Shown: positions 27,516-39,043 of the stretch, in pieces | Layout of the letters: each line of letters begins with the position of its first letter | Position numbering within the stretch: the first letter of the stretch is position 1 | Assembly: GCA_949825025.1 (NCBI GenBank) | Contig: OX463780.1 | Coordinates: 48,195,280-48,259,279 of the forward strand | Direction of reading: 5' to 3' | Length of the DNA stretch: 64,000 nt | Origin: Siphlonurus alternatus | Taxonomy: Eukaryota > Arthropoda > Insecta > Ephemeroptera > Siphlonuridae | Notes under the pieces: generated by a model | Database searches by the model: none | The model's input: only the letters and a program-made list of their open reading frames with translations | What the model was told of the DNA's origin: nothing | Position numbers and translations under genes: made by a program

Positions 27516-27868
27516 CAAGCCTCATTTGAAATTTATGATCTCTCCCTGCTTGCCAAGTCTGGCTCCAAGAGGCGATGTCCAGTCCCTTTGTCTGCTAAAA
27601 AAGAAGAAACGTCCCTTACTGGCTGTCCTAAAAAAAAATTAGCATAATAGCTCTTCCCCTAGGTTCTCGAGGATCTGGTTGAATTTAGTGTTTCCGTATC
27701 TTGTGCACTCGTGTGTACTTTCAAGATATCACAGATCCTCAAAGACATTTAACATGAGACAGTCGGCAGTGGCATATCTTCTAACTGGGACCGTCGCAAG
27801 CTAAACCATGTCTATTTGGAGATACAACAATTCATGTTATTAAAATTTTTTTTTTTTAAGAATTTCAT

Positions 27869-28146
27869 TCAAAAGACAACATGCATGACAACTTTTTGGA
27901 ACTATTTTTTAAAAATTAAAATTATTGAAAGTTTTGAAAGTTCTGTTGGCCTCTTTGGATCTTAATAAAAAGGATAGGGTCTAAACGCCTATTGACACCT
28001 CCAGGGGGCGTGGCAGCATTTTTAACAATTTTTAAAAATAGCTCCTGAACATAAGAAAATCTGAAAAAAAAAATCAGGGTATCATAATTTGGCACCTTTT
28101 ATAAATTTCTGATGCAATAAAAAAAATAATGCAGGTTGTCCTGAAA
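27869..28146. mobile_element. Rearranged copy of the GGACAACAT foldback
   Basis: Shares the centre of the 26310 element in reverse orientation (AATAAAAAGGATAG, then ACGCCTATTGAC, then CTCCAGGGGGCGTGG) and its right arm (TCAGGGTATCATAATTTGGC). The left arm is shortened. It is intronic in the rhomboid-like gene. Confidence 0.75.
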
Positions 28147-29360
28147 TTTTGACTTCATCTTAATAATTAAACGTTAATTAAAACACTGTTTTGAATATTA
28201 AATACCAACGTATTCGATTTTTAAACTACTCAGGGGGGCTTCGGGGATGTGCCAGGTCTTTATATAGGGGCTAAGAGACGAACAGTTATTGGGAATTATT
28301 AGGGATTAATATACCTCATTAACTTTGCTTTAGTTCATATTCGTAGAGTGCAGCACTGTAATTTAATACGTTTGTAAGTTAAGCCGACATTGGCATTATT
28401 GTGACGTCACACGCTGTCCCCAACATCTCCGGTGTCACATGAGAGGGGCCGGCAGACAGAGATATCTCCATGACCCCACATACAAAGACAATGTCACTTT
28501 ACATTAGCCCCTTACTTTAACTGAAGGCGGCGAGGGTTTGTTTTCAAGGACTTTGGTATCGTAATAGCAATTTTAGTGAGTCATGAACCGACGAGTGGAC
28601 AGCTGATTCTATAACAATAAGATTCTCGATGCAGAGAGGGAGCAAAAAATTGAATTTTTTATTGTGATTATAAATTTAATTAGAATTTTATGAACCAACT
28701 TAAATTGTACCACTCATATGAAGATAAAACTCAATTGAAAATATCAAAAGACTTGGTAAAATAAAAAGGTGCAGGAGATAAGTGTCATTTTCAGTTTGGA
28801 TTATAATTTTATTCAAGTGTAGCTAAAATTCATATCAGTGTATAATAGAAAAGAGACCATCAGATGTAAGCAAACAGTAAAACTTTCCAATAAAGGCTAT
28901 TTTCCTTATCATTAACATTGAAAAGTAAGCTCTATGGGAATTTCAATTATCCTTTTTTTCCTCTTTTTTTCACCTAGAGTTTTATATAACTTTGCCAAAA
29001 TATAAGAAATCATTTAAAATTGGTTATTAAATAATTACTTATTCATAAGGTAATACTTTTAGGAAAATGACAAAAACTTACGGAAAGTTATGTATAAAAC
29101 ACAGTCTAATATAACATATAATTATTACAGAGTTTAAGAAGTAAAAAAGGCGTTATTAATATTTTCTTAATTACTACAACTCCTGTCAATTAAAATTACC
29201 AAAATCATTGTTATCTTGTAACTTCAAAGATTCTATATTTAGCTACACGTGTGGATATCTCGGCAGTGTCCATGATTAATGACGGGATTGTTGAGAGATG
29301 GAGTAAAAACTCTCTCAACTTGTCGCGACGTTTTCTCACCATGTTTTTTGTCTGTTTCAG

Positions 29361-29384
29361 AAATGGAGACAGCTCTTTGACAAG
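29361..29384 (+). CDS. Rhomboid-4/RHBDL3-like protease, microexon B (8 codons)
   Basis: A 24-nt exon between TCTGTTTCAG and GTCAGT, phase 0 at both ends, encoding K-W-R-Q-L-F-D-K. Spliced to exon C it gives W-R-Q-L-F-D-K-Y-D-P-E-G-F-G. This matches the conserved Trp-x-x-Leu-Phe-Asp-x-(Phe/Tyr)-Asp-Pro motif that opens the EF-hand region of RHBDL3 and Rhomboid-4. It supplies the entering helix of the first EF-hand. It follows a 2190-bp intron and precedes a 5578-bp intron. Homology to the family and phase compatibility on both sides make chance unlikely, although the exon is too short for ORF-based calling. Confidence 0.68.
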
Positions 29385-29735
29385 GTCAGTTCATCCAATA
29401 TATTATAAATGAAGCACTTTTAGTTTTGAAACTTTTTTGTGCCTCGTGTGTCCCATAAAAAAACTTGAAGTAGTACCTTTAATTGTCATTACTGTACCAT
29501 TTTAATTAATATTGATCAGGGAACCGTAGAAATCGTGTCAAAACATTTCAACTAAGGCGGCTATATATTTATATAATTCATGAAATGTTTTCAAGTAATA
29601 TAACTGTCATGCTGTGACATGTTTGCTCAGTTTTGTGTTTTTTTTTTTTTTCTGAAATGTCATAAGTCCAAGAAGACGTAGTTGAGCTCTGCTGTGAGCG
29701 AAAAGCGAAGTATCAACCTTAAAGTCACATGGGTT

Positions 29736-29869
29736 GGTATTCACGAAGAGTTAAGGAGTATTTTAGGGAGAGATATTTTAAGAAGCGTTTTTCTTACCTG
29801 TTACCTGGTATAAAAAACGCTTCTTAAAATATATCTCCCTAAAACGCTACTTAACTCTTCGTAAATACC
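29736..29869. mobile_element. Intronic foldback, GGTATTCACGAAGAG ends
   Basis: Arms of about 57 bp, starting GGTATTCACGAAGAGTTAAG and ending CTTCGTAAATACC, with the inner part AAGAAGCGTTTTT / AAAAAACGCTTCTT and a loop of about 20 bp. A few mismatches. It lies 350 bp downstream of microexon B. Confidence 0.85.
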
Positions 29870-30624
29870 TGCAACCATTGATCTTTAAACTCAAAGTATA
29901 CTTTGATACTCAACTCCAAAAATGAGACACAATTTGAAGAGCATTGAGTGTATCCTTCTAAAAATATTTAAGTTCGCTACGTCTTCATATATAGGGAACG
30001 TTCAGGTAATTTTTATGATGTCCCAAAATGTTCAGTACATGTCATTGTTTCGTTACCATTTATAAAAATATATTTACATTTTAACTGCAGTACCAAAAAA
30101 GTTTATAAAAGCTGAGATACAAATTGCTTGAAGATAAAAATGAAGCTGGAGAACTTATGTTTTGAATTCAAAAAGAGTCTTGAGACTAATTCCTGTGCAC
30201 TTACTTTGGTAGCACAGTCTACAACAGCTAATTTGACTATTGTACTTAAGTTCAAAGCTTTCTTGTACTTAAGGCTACTTTGTATACACAAAGCATGTAT
30301 GACGATCATTACAACTGTCTGGACATTCTTGTACACACCCAGACAAAATTAACACGCAACCTCGCATGCAAAATAACAACAAGGAGGTTTTTAACAAATT
30401 AAATATTCTTACTCTCACTAATGAGATTTTAATACCCTCCTTTTAATTAATGATACTCTTTCATTAAACTCTTCAGTAAGTAATCATTTATCAAAGTGGG
30501 ATTATAAAATAGTAGAATAGGTCACATAAGATAATAAAATCTATACATATAGCTAGAAGTATAGTGTTTTTTGGCCTTCTTATGCAATATAGTATTTTAA
30601 AACATAGTCAGAATTTATACAGTA

Positions 30625-30997
30625 TTAAGGTAGAGATAATACGGATCAGCTGGCCCAATGCTAAAAAAATCCCATTCATAAAAATTATGAAAAAAATTTA
30701 AAGTGTTCTCCTCTACATCCCCTATCAGTAGGTAAAATATCAGGTATACAAAAACGAGCTAGTTTTCGAGTTATTAATTTTTAAAGTTGACTAATTTAAC
30801 ATGGAAGTTCCATTTCTCCATGTTAAATTAGCCAACTTTAAAAATTAATAACTCGAAAACTAGCTCGTTTTTGTATACCTGATATTTTACCTACTGATAG
30901 GGGATGTAGAGGAGAACACTTTAAATTTTTTTCATAATTTTTATGAATGGGATATTTTTAGCATTGGGCCAGCTGATCCGTATTATCTCTACCTTAA
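30625..30997. mobile_element. Foldback MITE, TTAA-flanked, copy 2 (intronic)
   Basis: The same 373-bp element as at 9962-10334, with the same TTAA ends and arms differing at about two positions. Its 13-nt spacer is the reverse complement of that in copy 1 with one change, so the copies are mutually inverted. It lies inside the rhomboid-like intron B-C, so a pre-mRNA would fold it into a hairpin of about 180 bp. Confidence 0.92.
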
Positions 30998-33200
30998 GTA
31001 TGTTCGTAAATGAACAACCCATCATTCATGAATCAGATGATACAATACAAAGAAAATATGATTCTTTATTCTTCTTTATACAAACAAACCTACTGTAAAA
31101 CTCTGTAAAATTTCAAAACTGAATTACAAACATACTTCCGGCTACTTCCGGAGGGACTATCGTATTAATTTGACCATTAACAGACGGGGAAATAATGTAT
31201 CACATTTCGAAAGAATGTCAAATATTGACAATTTTACTGGGGGAGGAAAGCTTACAAAGTAAATATATTTGAAAACCAACCGAAAGTAATATACTTCAGA
31301 AGAATTTCATTTTGGCCTGCATTCTCCCCTTCTTGCAATGTAAGTCAAAACGTTACGCTTTCGTAAACAAAAAGCCACTGAAGATAAATTATTAAAAAGT
31401 TAGAATTTCTTTTGCCGAAGGTTGTATTTTCATTGTCTTTGAGAATTGCGCGACACATGAAAAGATCGGCGTCGTGTTTTCCAAAGTCAAGAGCTCCATT
31501 CTCCATTCTGCTTTATGCATTCTCAAGTGCCTCCCTTCCACAGGCATGCTTGAATCAAAGCTTCCATAATGTGCTCTCTAAGAGATTCGTTCTTCAATAT
31601 ACTTAAATAAATACACAATTCCACTAGGAAGTTTGAGGTTTTTGGAACTTTTAAGTTCCAATTTCCGATTAAAACTTTGCAAATGGTCCAATATTAGACT
31701 GGATTTCAGTTTGGAAGTTCAAAATTCATGCACTTCCGGTTAATTTGAAGGTATTTTTAAACCAGTCAGAGTGTAGCATCGCTTTCATTTTACTTCAGAC
31801 TTTAATCTCTCGCGTCGTCTTTAGCCCCTGATGGTCAGGCAACTTCTTTAGCACATCTGTAATGCGGGTTGTATTTCTAAGTAGTTCAAATTTTTCTCAA
31901 TAGATGGCTCGAGCGTCTTTCTTCGTTCAACTAAAGCACGTTCACCTTTAATTATTGTTCATAGTAAATTCAATTGTTTCCAAGTGCGAGTATTATTAAG
32001 TTTTAATTAAAACTATTTTATATTTAACTGTAATTAATTTAATTATTATGTGATCGAGTGTTCACTTTATTAAATGTGGTATGATTAATTATTATGTTAC
32101 AGGTAATTTAATGGCAATTAAATAAGAAAGTATATATTAAATTAAATATTAAAAATATTTTTGCTTGAAATTAAAATTAATTATTCATAAAATAAAAACT
32201 TACATATTAATTGGTAAGTTGGATGAAAGTTTACATGTTGGTGTGTATGTTTTATTATATTGAACTCAAAATATTTTGAATATTTTATTTTTAGTTATAT
32301 AGTGACTTCTTTAAACTTATTGTTTTTACTTTTTATATTATCGGCGTCTAAAATACATGCTTTTATTATAAAAGAGAGTATAACACCACTAGAAAAGAGA
32401 AAAGTGATAAATATATTTGTAATCCATTGAAATGCAGTATAATATTTTAATATTTACTACAATATCCCTTAATATATTACTATTAAAATTATTAAAGAAA
32501 TACATTATAAAAAGTTATAGTTCATCAGAATTTATTTTATAATTAGCAAAACTAATATATTTCATTATCTATTAATAGTACATTACAAAAAATCAATGCA
32601 TGCCTTTTTTAAATTTATTTACAAAAGATATACATTTAAAGTGCAGTAAAATTAAACCAACTAGTCATGTAAATTGAATGTTCGTAAAGAAGTGTGACGA
32701 TGAGTTAAAGGGAATTGTATGCCTGACATGCCACGTCCGCGGGTATTTTTACATCAAGCCAACCGCGTGGTGATTCTTCTCGTGCTAACTGAAGGGCGTG
32801 TGGCACGCGGCGTGCAACTTTTTAACTCCCTTTTCATCATTTACATAAAACCTTCTTAGTTTTATGAACAAAGAAGTGCTCACTGAACCATAAATGTGAT
32901 AAAATTGTATAAATTAAAACACCCAAAAAAAAATCTTTAAAAAAAAACATGTTCGACGAAGGCACTTCTTAAATTTGTGAAAGAAAAAAAAAAAAAAAAA
33001 AAAAATGCTGATTAGCTTGTGGGAATGAAAGCTTAATTCATTGTATTCATACTCTAAAAATAGTACAGTATAAATTAGTAAAAATATCTTTTCACAAGAA
33101 ATTTCACATATATTTCAGTCTCGACATTATTTGTACTAAAATATTATATGCTTATATACCATTGCAGTATACTAAATTAACCCTAGTTTTTCCAGGGAGG

Positions 33201-33248
33201 AATGGAGGGGGGGAAGGTATCGAAACGACCCCTCCCCCCCCCTCCATT
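33201..33248. repeat. G/C-rich hairpin
   Basis: AATGGAGGGGGGGAAGG and a C-rich inverse ending CCTCCATT flank TATCGAAACGA. G runs on both strands could also form a quadruplex. Intronic. Confidence 0.7.
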
Positions 33249-34257
33249 ATAAAGTATATTATAAGTATAAAGGATTGCTCAAAACCAACCAAATAAACAA
33301 AATAAATAAATGTAAATGTACGTAACTCAGATCCAACAATAAAAATTCATGAAGGTTGTCCATTGCTGATGCAAATAAGAAAAAAAAAATTCTTACATTT
33401 ATATTTTAACTTCAATTTGAGGTCCATCATATTATAATAATGCTCCCATCATAGCTATCTACAGAAGGATATTATATTTTTATTATACTGTATACTCTCC
33501 TCTAAAACGAACCAAAGATTTTGGTATATTTATTTTCACAATTATATATTGAAAGGATCTTATAATATAATTTATTTCGGTAAATCATATGCCTCATTAT
33601 TTTCTAGTACATTTTTCAATTACGTTATTTGCGATACGGGAGGTAAATTATGTTAAATTTGGCGGTCGGTATTGAACAAACAAAGGTTCACGTTCAATGG
33701 TCAATCAAGCCTTGGAGAGCACAATTTTCTCCATAAAAAATAAACAATTCACCTCTGTGGTTTTCATGGAAGGCCAACTATTTTTTTTTAAAGTAAAGTT
33801 TATTTTTTTATAGCAATCAAAGCTTTCTTTTCTGTTTCATCAAGACAATATTTTTTCACTTTTTAAAATGAAAATATTTTTTATTGACTCTTGCTCTCCT
33901 TGTCTACACCTCCACGACTAATTATCATTAGACTTTCATTTCGTATTATTGAGTAATTATTAAAATTAGATTTAAAAAAAACTTTCTTAAAATTACTTGA
34001 ATAAAATATTTATGTGAAAGTAAGTTTATTTGTGTTATTCAATATTATTTTTGCTCCTATAAAATGTTGTAGTAAAACGTTTCTGTTTAATTTAGTCTCA
34101 AAATTTGTCACATAGATGCGAAAAAAAAACGCCTTTGTGCCAAAATTTGTGCAATTAATAGGCGGATAATAATAGGCCTATTAGTAAATCCTGCTCGGAG
34201 TACACCTTGCCTACATCAGCTCAGAGGGTAGGCAGTGCAAATGACGTCACAATTTTT

Positions 34258-34301
34258 GTTCGTAAACCCAAGAAGAGAACTCCAAGCAGTGTTTACGAAC
34301 A
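34258..34301. repeat. GTTCGTAAA short element (deleted copy)
   Basis: TGTTCGTAAACCC and GTGTTTACGAACA only 44 bp end to end, with the centre CAAGAAGAGAACTCCAAGCA. It may be an internally deleted member of the family. It sits 660 bp before exon C. Confidence 0.6.
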
Positions 34302-34962
34302 GACTAAAAAATATAAAAATTGAATGTAATGAAAAAAATCTCCGAAAACAATTTTTTATCAATAAATTATAATATTATACAAGACTAGTATTACTAATTA
34401 AAAGTAATTTCTATGAATAAAAAAAGAAGAAATTAATCAATATATAATTTTTGCATTTAATATAATTCCAAATGGACCAATTCAATTATTCAGATATGAA
34501 TGCTAAAATAGGCTATTTTATAAATAAAATCATTAATTTATGATCTCATACAATCAATGTTACCGTACGTTTTTGCATCTTAATTGGTACAGCACGACCA
34601 TTATTTCTGATAGTGGATGCTGCTTACATAATATGTTTTGAAACCTTTATTATATGGTTATAATTTGATATACAATGTAATAAGAAATCTACATCACTTT
34701 GCGTTTTATACTGAAACAAAAATTAGGTTAAACATTTGAGGTACAACGTATATTATAATTTATTTTATTTTTTATGTATTATAACAACAAACATGCAGAG
34801 TTCATTAGAACCAAAGAGCTCAAAATAATTTAAACCTTAAAATTCTCTGTCACCCTGTATCTCATGACCAGAAATTTGATTACATTTTTAAGACCCCGCG
34901 AAACTCTGAAAATGTTCAAATTTCTGTCCACGAGAGGTCTCTGAACGTCCCGATGTCCACAG

Positions 34963-35127
34963 TATGACCCCGAGGGTTTCGGTGAGATCCCGTGGGACGA
35001 CTTCGTGCTGGCGCTGTGCAGTCCTGAGTTCGAGTCCCAGGTGGAGCCCAATAAGCGCGAAATCCTCCTGGAGAGAGCCGTCGAGAGGAAGACCTCCGCC
35101 ATCACCTTCCAGGACTTCGTCAATGTG
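34963..35127 (+). CDS. Rhomboid-4/RHBDL3-like protease, exon C (EF-hand region)
   Basis: A 165-nt exon (55 codons, phase 0 at both ends) from a TGTCCACAG acceptor to AATGTG|GTGAGT. It begins Y-D-P-E-G-F-G-E-I-P-W-D-D-F and contains E-P-N-K-R-E-I-L-L-E-R. It ends I-T-F-Q-D-F-V-N-V. The first EF-loop has D1, E3, G6, I8 and D12, so it is degenerate but could bind a cation. The second loop keeps I8 and D12 but lacks acidic residues at positions 1, 3 and 5, so it is probably structural. Drosophila Rhomboid-4 is known to be calcium-responsive through its EF-hands; the same role here is inference. The catalytic Ser/His membrane core is not in this exon or found downstream. The 3' end of the exon is the seed of the 87-bp tandem array. 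Low-probability alternatives are RHBDL1 or another EF-hand protein. Confidence 0.75.
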
Positions 35128-35739
35128 GTGAGTTGATTGTTTATTTTGAATCAATGTTTATGTCCGGACCGATCAGGAGTGGTTTATTGATTGATTCAGG
35201 ACTTCGTCAATGTGGTGAGTTGATTGTTTATTTTGAATCAATGTTTATGTCCGGACCGATCAGGAGTGGTTTATTGATTGATTCAGGACTTCGTCAATGT
35301 GGTGAGTTGATTGTTTATTTTGAATCAATGTTTATGTCCGGACCGATCAGGAGTGGTTTATTGATTGATTCAGGACTTCGTCAATGTGGTGAGTTGATTG
35401 TTTATTTTGAATCAATGTTTATGTCCGTGGACTGATCAGGAGTGGTTTATTGATTGATTCAGGACTTCGTCAACGTGGTGAGTTGATTGTTTATTTTGAA
35501 TCAATGTTTATGTCCGGACCGATCAGGAGTGGTTTATTGATTGATTCAGGACTTCGTCAACGTGGTGAGTTGATTGTTTATTTTGAATCAATGATTATGT
35601 CCGGACCGATCAGGAGTGGTTTATTGATTGATTCAGGACTTCGTCAACGTGGTGAGTTGATTGTTTATTTTGAATCAATGTTTATGTCCGGACCGATCAG
35701 GAGTGGTTTTATTGATTGATTCAGGACATTGTCAACGTG
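35111..35739 (+). repeat. 87-bp tandem array duplicating an exon end and its 5' splice site
   Basis: Units begin with AGGACTTCGTCAA at 35111, 35198, 35285, 35372, 35461, 35548, 35635 and 35723. Spacings are 87, 87, 87, 89, 87, 87 and 88. Each unit carries 17 bases of exon C end, the donor GTGAGT, about 70 intronic bases and, at the unit end, ATTGATTCAG, which resembles a 3' splice site. The first four copies have the codon AAT (Asn), the later ones the synonymous AAC. The copy starting at 35461 follows a unit with a 2-bp insertion. The eighth copy has lost the donor (GTGCAT). Because 87 is a multiple of three, one frame stays open through several units, giving spurious ORFs of 100 and 89 codons. 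Confidence 0.95.
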
Positions 35740-36000
35740 GTGCATGAGTTCCGGTTGATTGTTTATTTTGAGGCACAATCAATGTTTATATCCGCGGACC
35801 GATCAGGAGTTTTCAATTGATTGGTTTATTTATTGATTCTGAACTTCATTAACGTTATAGTGAATGGCAACTATAATATAGGTCAGCCGGGTTGATTGAT
35901 TAATTATGTTTTATCTATTTTGGAGGTAAACAAAATACTTCATGCTCGTGCGGACTGAAAAGACCGATTAATTTGATTGATTGATTTTGATGCAGTCGAT
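35740..36000 (+). repeat. Diverged distal copies of the 87-bp array
   Basis: Downstream of the eighth unit the same elements recur in decayed form: a GCGGACCGATCAGGAG-type block near 35795, a degraded exon-end copy (GAACTTCATTAACG) near 35841, and GCGGACTGAAAAGACCGAT followed by repeated TTGATTGATT near 35950-35990. Divergence rises with distance from exon C, suggesting that expansion or homogenisation is most recent next to the exon. Confidence 0.6.
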
Positions 36001-37106
36001 GCATTATTTTATGCCCCAACAAGCAAAAAATTCTCGGTGAATTCCCATTTTTTTGTCTAATGATGTAACGAAGTACAGAATACACTCAGATAATCAGGTA
36101 GAGATTTGATTGCATTAACCCGATTTTATACTGTATTAATAATTAACCTTATATATTATCTTGACTCCGCGTTTATCTATTGACAGTAATATTAAATTAG
36201 TAAGTGCATTACTTTTTAATGCCTTTTGCGAATGTGTAGGTGTATAGAAATGATTGATGTATACATGCACGTAAATTTATTTTATGATTATTTTTGTGTT
36301 ATGATTTTTAGGATTACATTATAGAAACCAAATTTCTCATTTTATAAATATAATAATATAGAAGGAAGGGATTAAAAAAATTATCAACAAAAAATTAAAC
36401 ATACACCTGGATCAATTTGAGTATCAAAATATAACAAATATAAATATACATATATATTGATTGTTCGACAAATGAAATATATTCTACAAACAGTTGTCTT
36501 CATTCCTATTATTTTATTTTACAACAAAACTACGAGAAACACGTAAAAAAATTGTACTTCTTAGAAATAATTTGGTCAATGAATCCGATACATTTAAATT
36601 AAAATTTTTTTTAACAATATCAGTACAAAATTTCATAAATTTAAATTTCTCTTAAAAGTTTTCATAAATTGCACTTTCACGGTGACAGCTTTATTAATTT
36701 ACGTGGTTAACAAATTAAAATTTCACGACCGCAAAAAAACATTTTATTTTCCTCCAAATACAAAAACACCACCAAAGATACCGAACGGAAATAACTTTAA
36801 AAATTAAGTCAACCTTTTTTTAACCTTGATTCTAATATTGGTTACTCATGCAGGACATGCTCAATCTATCAGAATTATAATTAATCACACCATAGTTAAT
36901 GTGCTGCTTTAATAATGTCTCATGCAACTCCTTAATCGATTTATCCGTACGACAAAGTTGGACATGTCCCCCCCCCCCTCCAGAGACAATAATAAAAGAT
37001 GCCTGTGTCGTATGATAAGTTTTACAAAATTTTCAAATGACGATTTTTTCCGAGAACGATAGTTTTCCGCGACGGTGGCGCTACTCTCGTGAATATGTGG
37101 TACTAA

Positions 37107-37314
37107 AGATGGATTTTCATGGGCGGCAACGGCGACGCGGCGCGATTTGACGTAAAAGCTGTGAAATATCCTATGCGGCGGCGTTTTCGCCGGTAATCGC
37201 GTTAATTACGATGCTCATTTTCTTTTATTCGCCCAATATGGCCGCCAATGGATGTTACAGCAAGTGCGCTTTATTCGCGTCGCAGGCTTGAAATCGCCCA
37301 TGAAAATCCACCTT
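37107..37314. mobile_element. MITE-like element, AAGGTGGATTTTC family, copy 2 (inverted)
   Basis: Clear terminal inverted repeats: GATGGATTTTCATGGGCG at the left and CGCCCATGAAAATCCACCTT at the right. The interior is the reverse complement of the copies at 886 and 60675 (GGCAACGGCGACGCGGCG, GACGTAAAAGCTGTGAAAT, CAATATGGCCGCCAATGGAT). It has the best-kept ends of the three copies. Confidence 0.88.
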
Positions 37315-38843
37315 AATACTTGGGAAATCGTCGTTCTCTGAAGTTTTGGACTTATACAAACTGGCCATAAGACACAAATAAAATTGTCACTTATTTTAAT
37401 AACAATCAAGTAATTTTGATTAAAATTTCTCCTCTCTAGAAACTGACCTTGAAGATTTGTTACAAATTTTGTTCATTACAAAGTACTTTATTTTTCTAAA
37501 ATTTAGTTTTTAAACTCACATTTCGGTCCTACTACTGCAAAATTAGTTTTGACAAATGGGCACTGTATTTATTGCTAAGAAACGTCTCGAATACCCTCAT
37601 TTGAAATTGCTAATTAAAGTGTAATCATTGTAGGTACCTCGATATTATTTAGTCCCTCTTCTCGACCAAAACAATCATTCTTGAAGCCTTTAAAGTCAAT
37701 TTCTATTATATAAGGTTGTCATTTAGTAACACGATTACGTTACTTTTTTAGAACATAAAAGAATGTTTTGATTTCTCAACATAAGATAAAAAAAGGTACC
37801 TGCATCTCAGGATTAGATCAAGTCATCATCCCCACTTTGTAACAAAACTCCCCAGTCATGTCAATCAGCCAAAATTGCTGCGGCGTGATACAAAACATAC
37901 CTCCCAGTGACAAATTAAAGGAATTTCGTCCAGGGAAGATAAATCTAGTGAGGATGGCTTACAACGGCAAAGTACGGTCCTCGACCATTTTCGTCAATCT
38001 TCGGAACACTTCGTCAATAATTAGCTAGCCAATGAGAATAGATTGAAGAGGATGGCAACTTTGAAAGTCGTCTTCCACTGACGTCATCACGTTGAGTTAA
38101 TTTAATTGGCGAACAGTTCCGAAGTTTGACGGAAATACTCGAAGACCTTAATATCTTGAATTTGCCGTTTTAAGCTATCCTTTCTATTGTTATTATCCAT
38201 GAAATTCAGTAGCCTATAACGATAACAGATAGCCAATTAAAACACGATCACTGGAGTACAGCATGGTGACTGACTTCAAAAGAAAGTCATCCTCTGTAAA
38301 CTATTATCCTTGAATTTCATCTACCTGACAAAATGTAAACAAAAAATTATATAAATAATAAATAAAATAAATTAATTACTTTTAATAAAAAGTTACAATA
38401 AAAAAAAAATAATCTTTATTTTCGTCAATACTAAATTATATATAACTTAATTTATTATTAATGATATAATAAAAATAGTATTTCATTTAAGTCAGTTTAA
38501 ATGTTGACTTCTATTTCTCCCTTTCTGTGATGTTGGTTTGCCGCCGTAGCCAATGTTATGTTGTGACGGTGCGACCATTTATCACGCCGAGTGTTGGGAG
38601 CAACCACCCGCATACCTGCTGCGTACCTGCTGTTAACTTGAGACAAGTTGCGTCGTGGAAAGAGGACCACCCTTACCTTATTTGGAATCTACTATATAGT
38701 CTATTTTACATATATATTATATGACGTCAGCACTATACTAAATTATAATATATATTATCAACCCGTATAACTTTACCCTAAATTTAGTGCCTTTTAAATT
38801 TTATTACTTGAAGGTTTATACACTCAAATATACTGCATGTTCA

Positions 38844-38957
38844 ACTTGGTTTTCGTCGTGTTTGTAACGCCCTCAGTCATTGGTGGATAGTTTGTAACGA
38901 AGAACCTCATTGGTCGAATACAAACCGAAGTACACCCGAGTGTACCCGACGAAAACT
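38844..38957. mobile_element. ACTTGGTTTTCGTCGTG element, copy 2
   Basis: Left ACTTGGTTTTCGTCGTGTTT, right CCCGACGAAAACTT. The interior GTAACGCCCTCAGTCATTGG and AACCGAAGTACACCCGA correspond to the 22458 copy. A minus-strand ORF across it is incidental. Confidence 0.65.
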
Positions 38958-39043
38958 TAAAAGTTAAAATATATGAGTACACTTTTTGAAATAAATTAGC
39001 GCGATTCACGAAAGGAGTTATCCACAGGTTTCTCACTAATAGC

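Larger units (their letters stand above)
27171..29360 (+). other. Intron A-B of the rhomboid-like gene
   Basis: The 2190-bp intron has a GTGAGT donor and a TGTTTCAG acceptor. It holds a dispersed-repeat fragment (27307-27515), a rearranged foldback element (about 27869-28146) and a GC-richer stretch with TGACGTCA at 28402. No further exon was recognised. The remainder is AT-rich. Confidence 0.6.
29385..34962 (+). other. Intron B-C of the rhomboid-like gene
   Basis: The 5578-bp intron (GTCAGT donor, TCCACAG acceptor) contains the hairpin at 29736-29869, the 373-bp foldback at 30625-30997, CCGGAAGT-motif repeats at 31134-31160 and 31731, a poly-A run near 32985, a G/C hairpin at 33201-33248 and a GTTCGTAAA element at 34258-34301. 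No other exon was recognised. An open frame at 31412-31606 lacks coding bias. Confidence 0.6.

Noticed and set aside
35133..35719. Two + strand ORFs (100 and 89 codons) with a repeated 29-residue peptide
   Set aside because: They arise from the 87-bp period being divisible by three. The frame differs from that of exon C and includes intron sequence.
35111..36000. CRISPR-like regular repeats
   Set aside because: Units are contiguous with no unique spacers, and the genome is eukaryotic.
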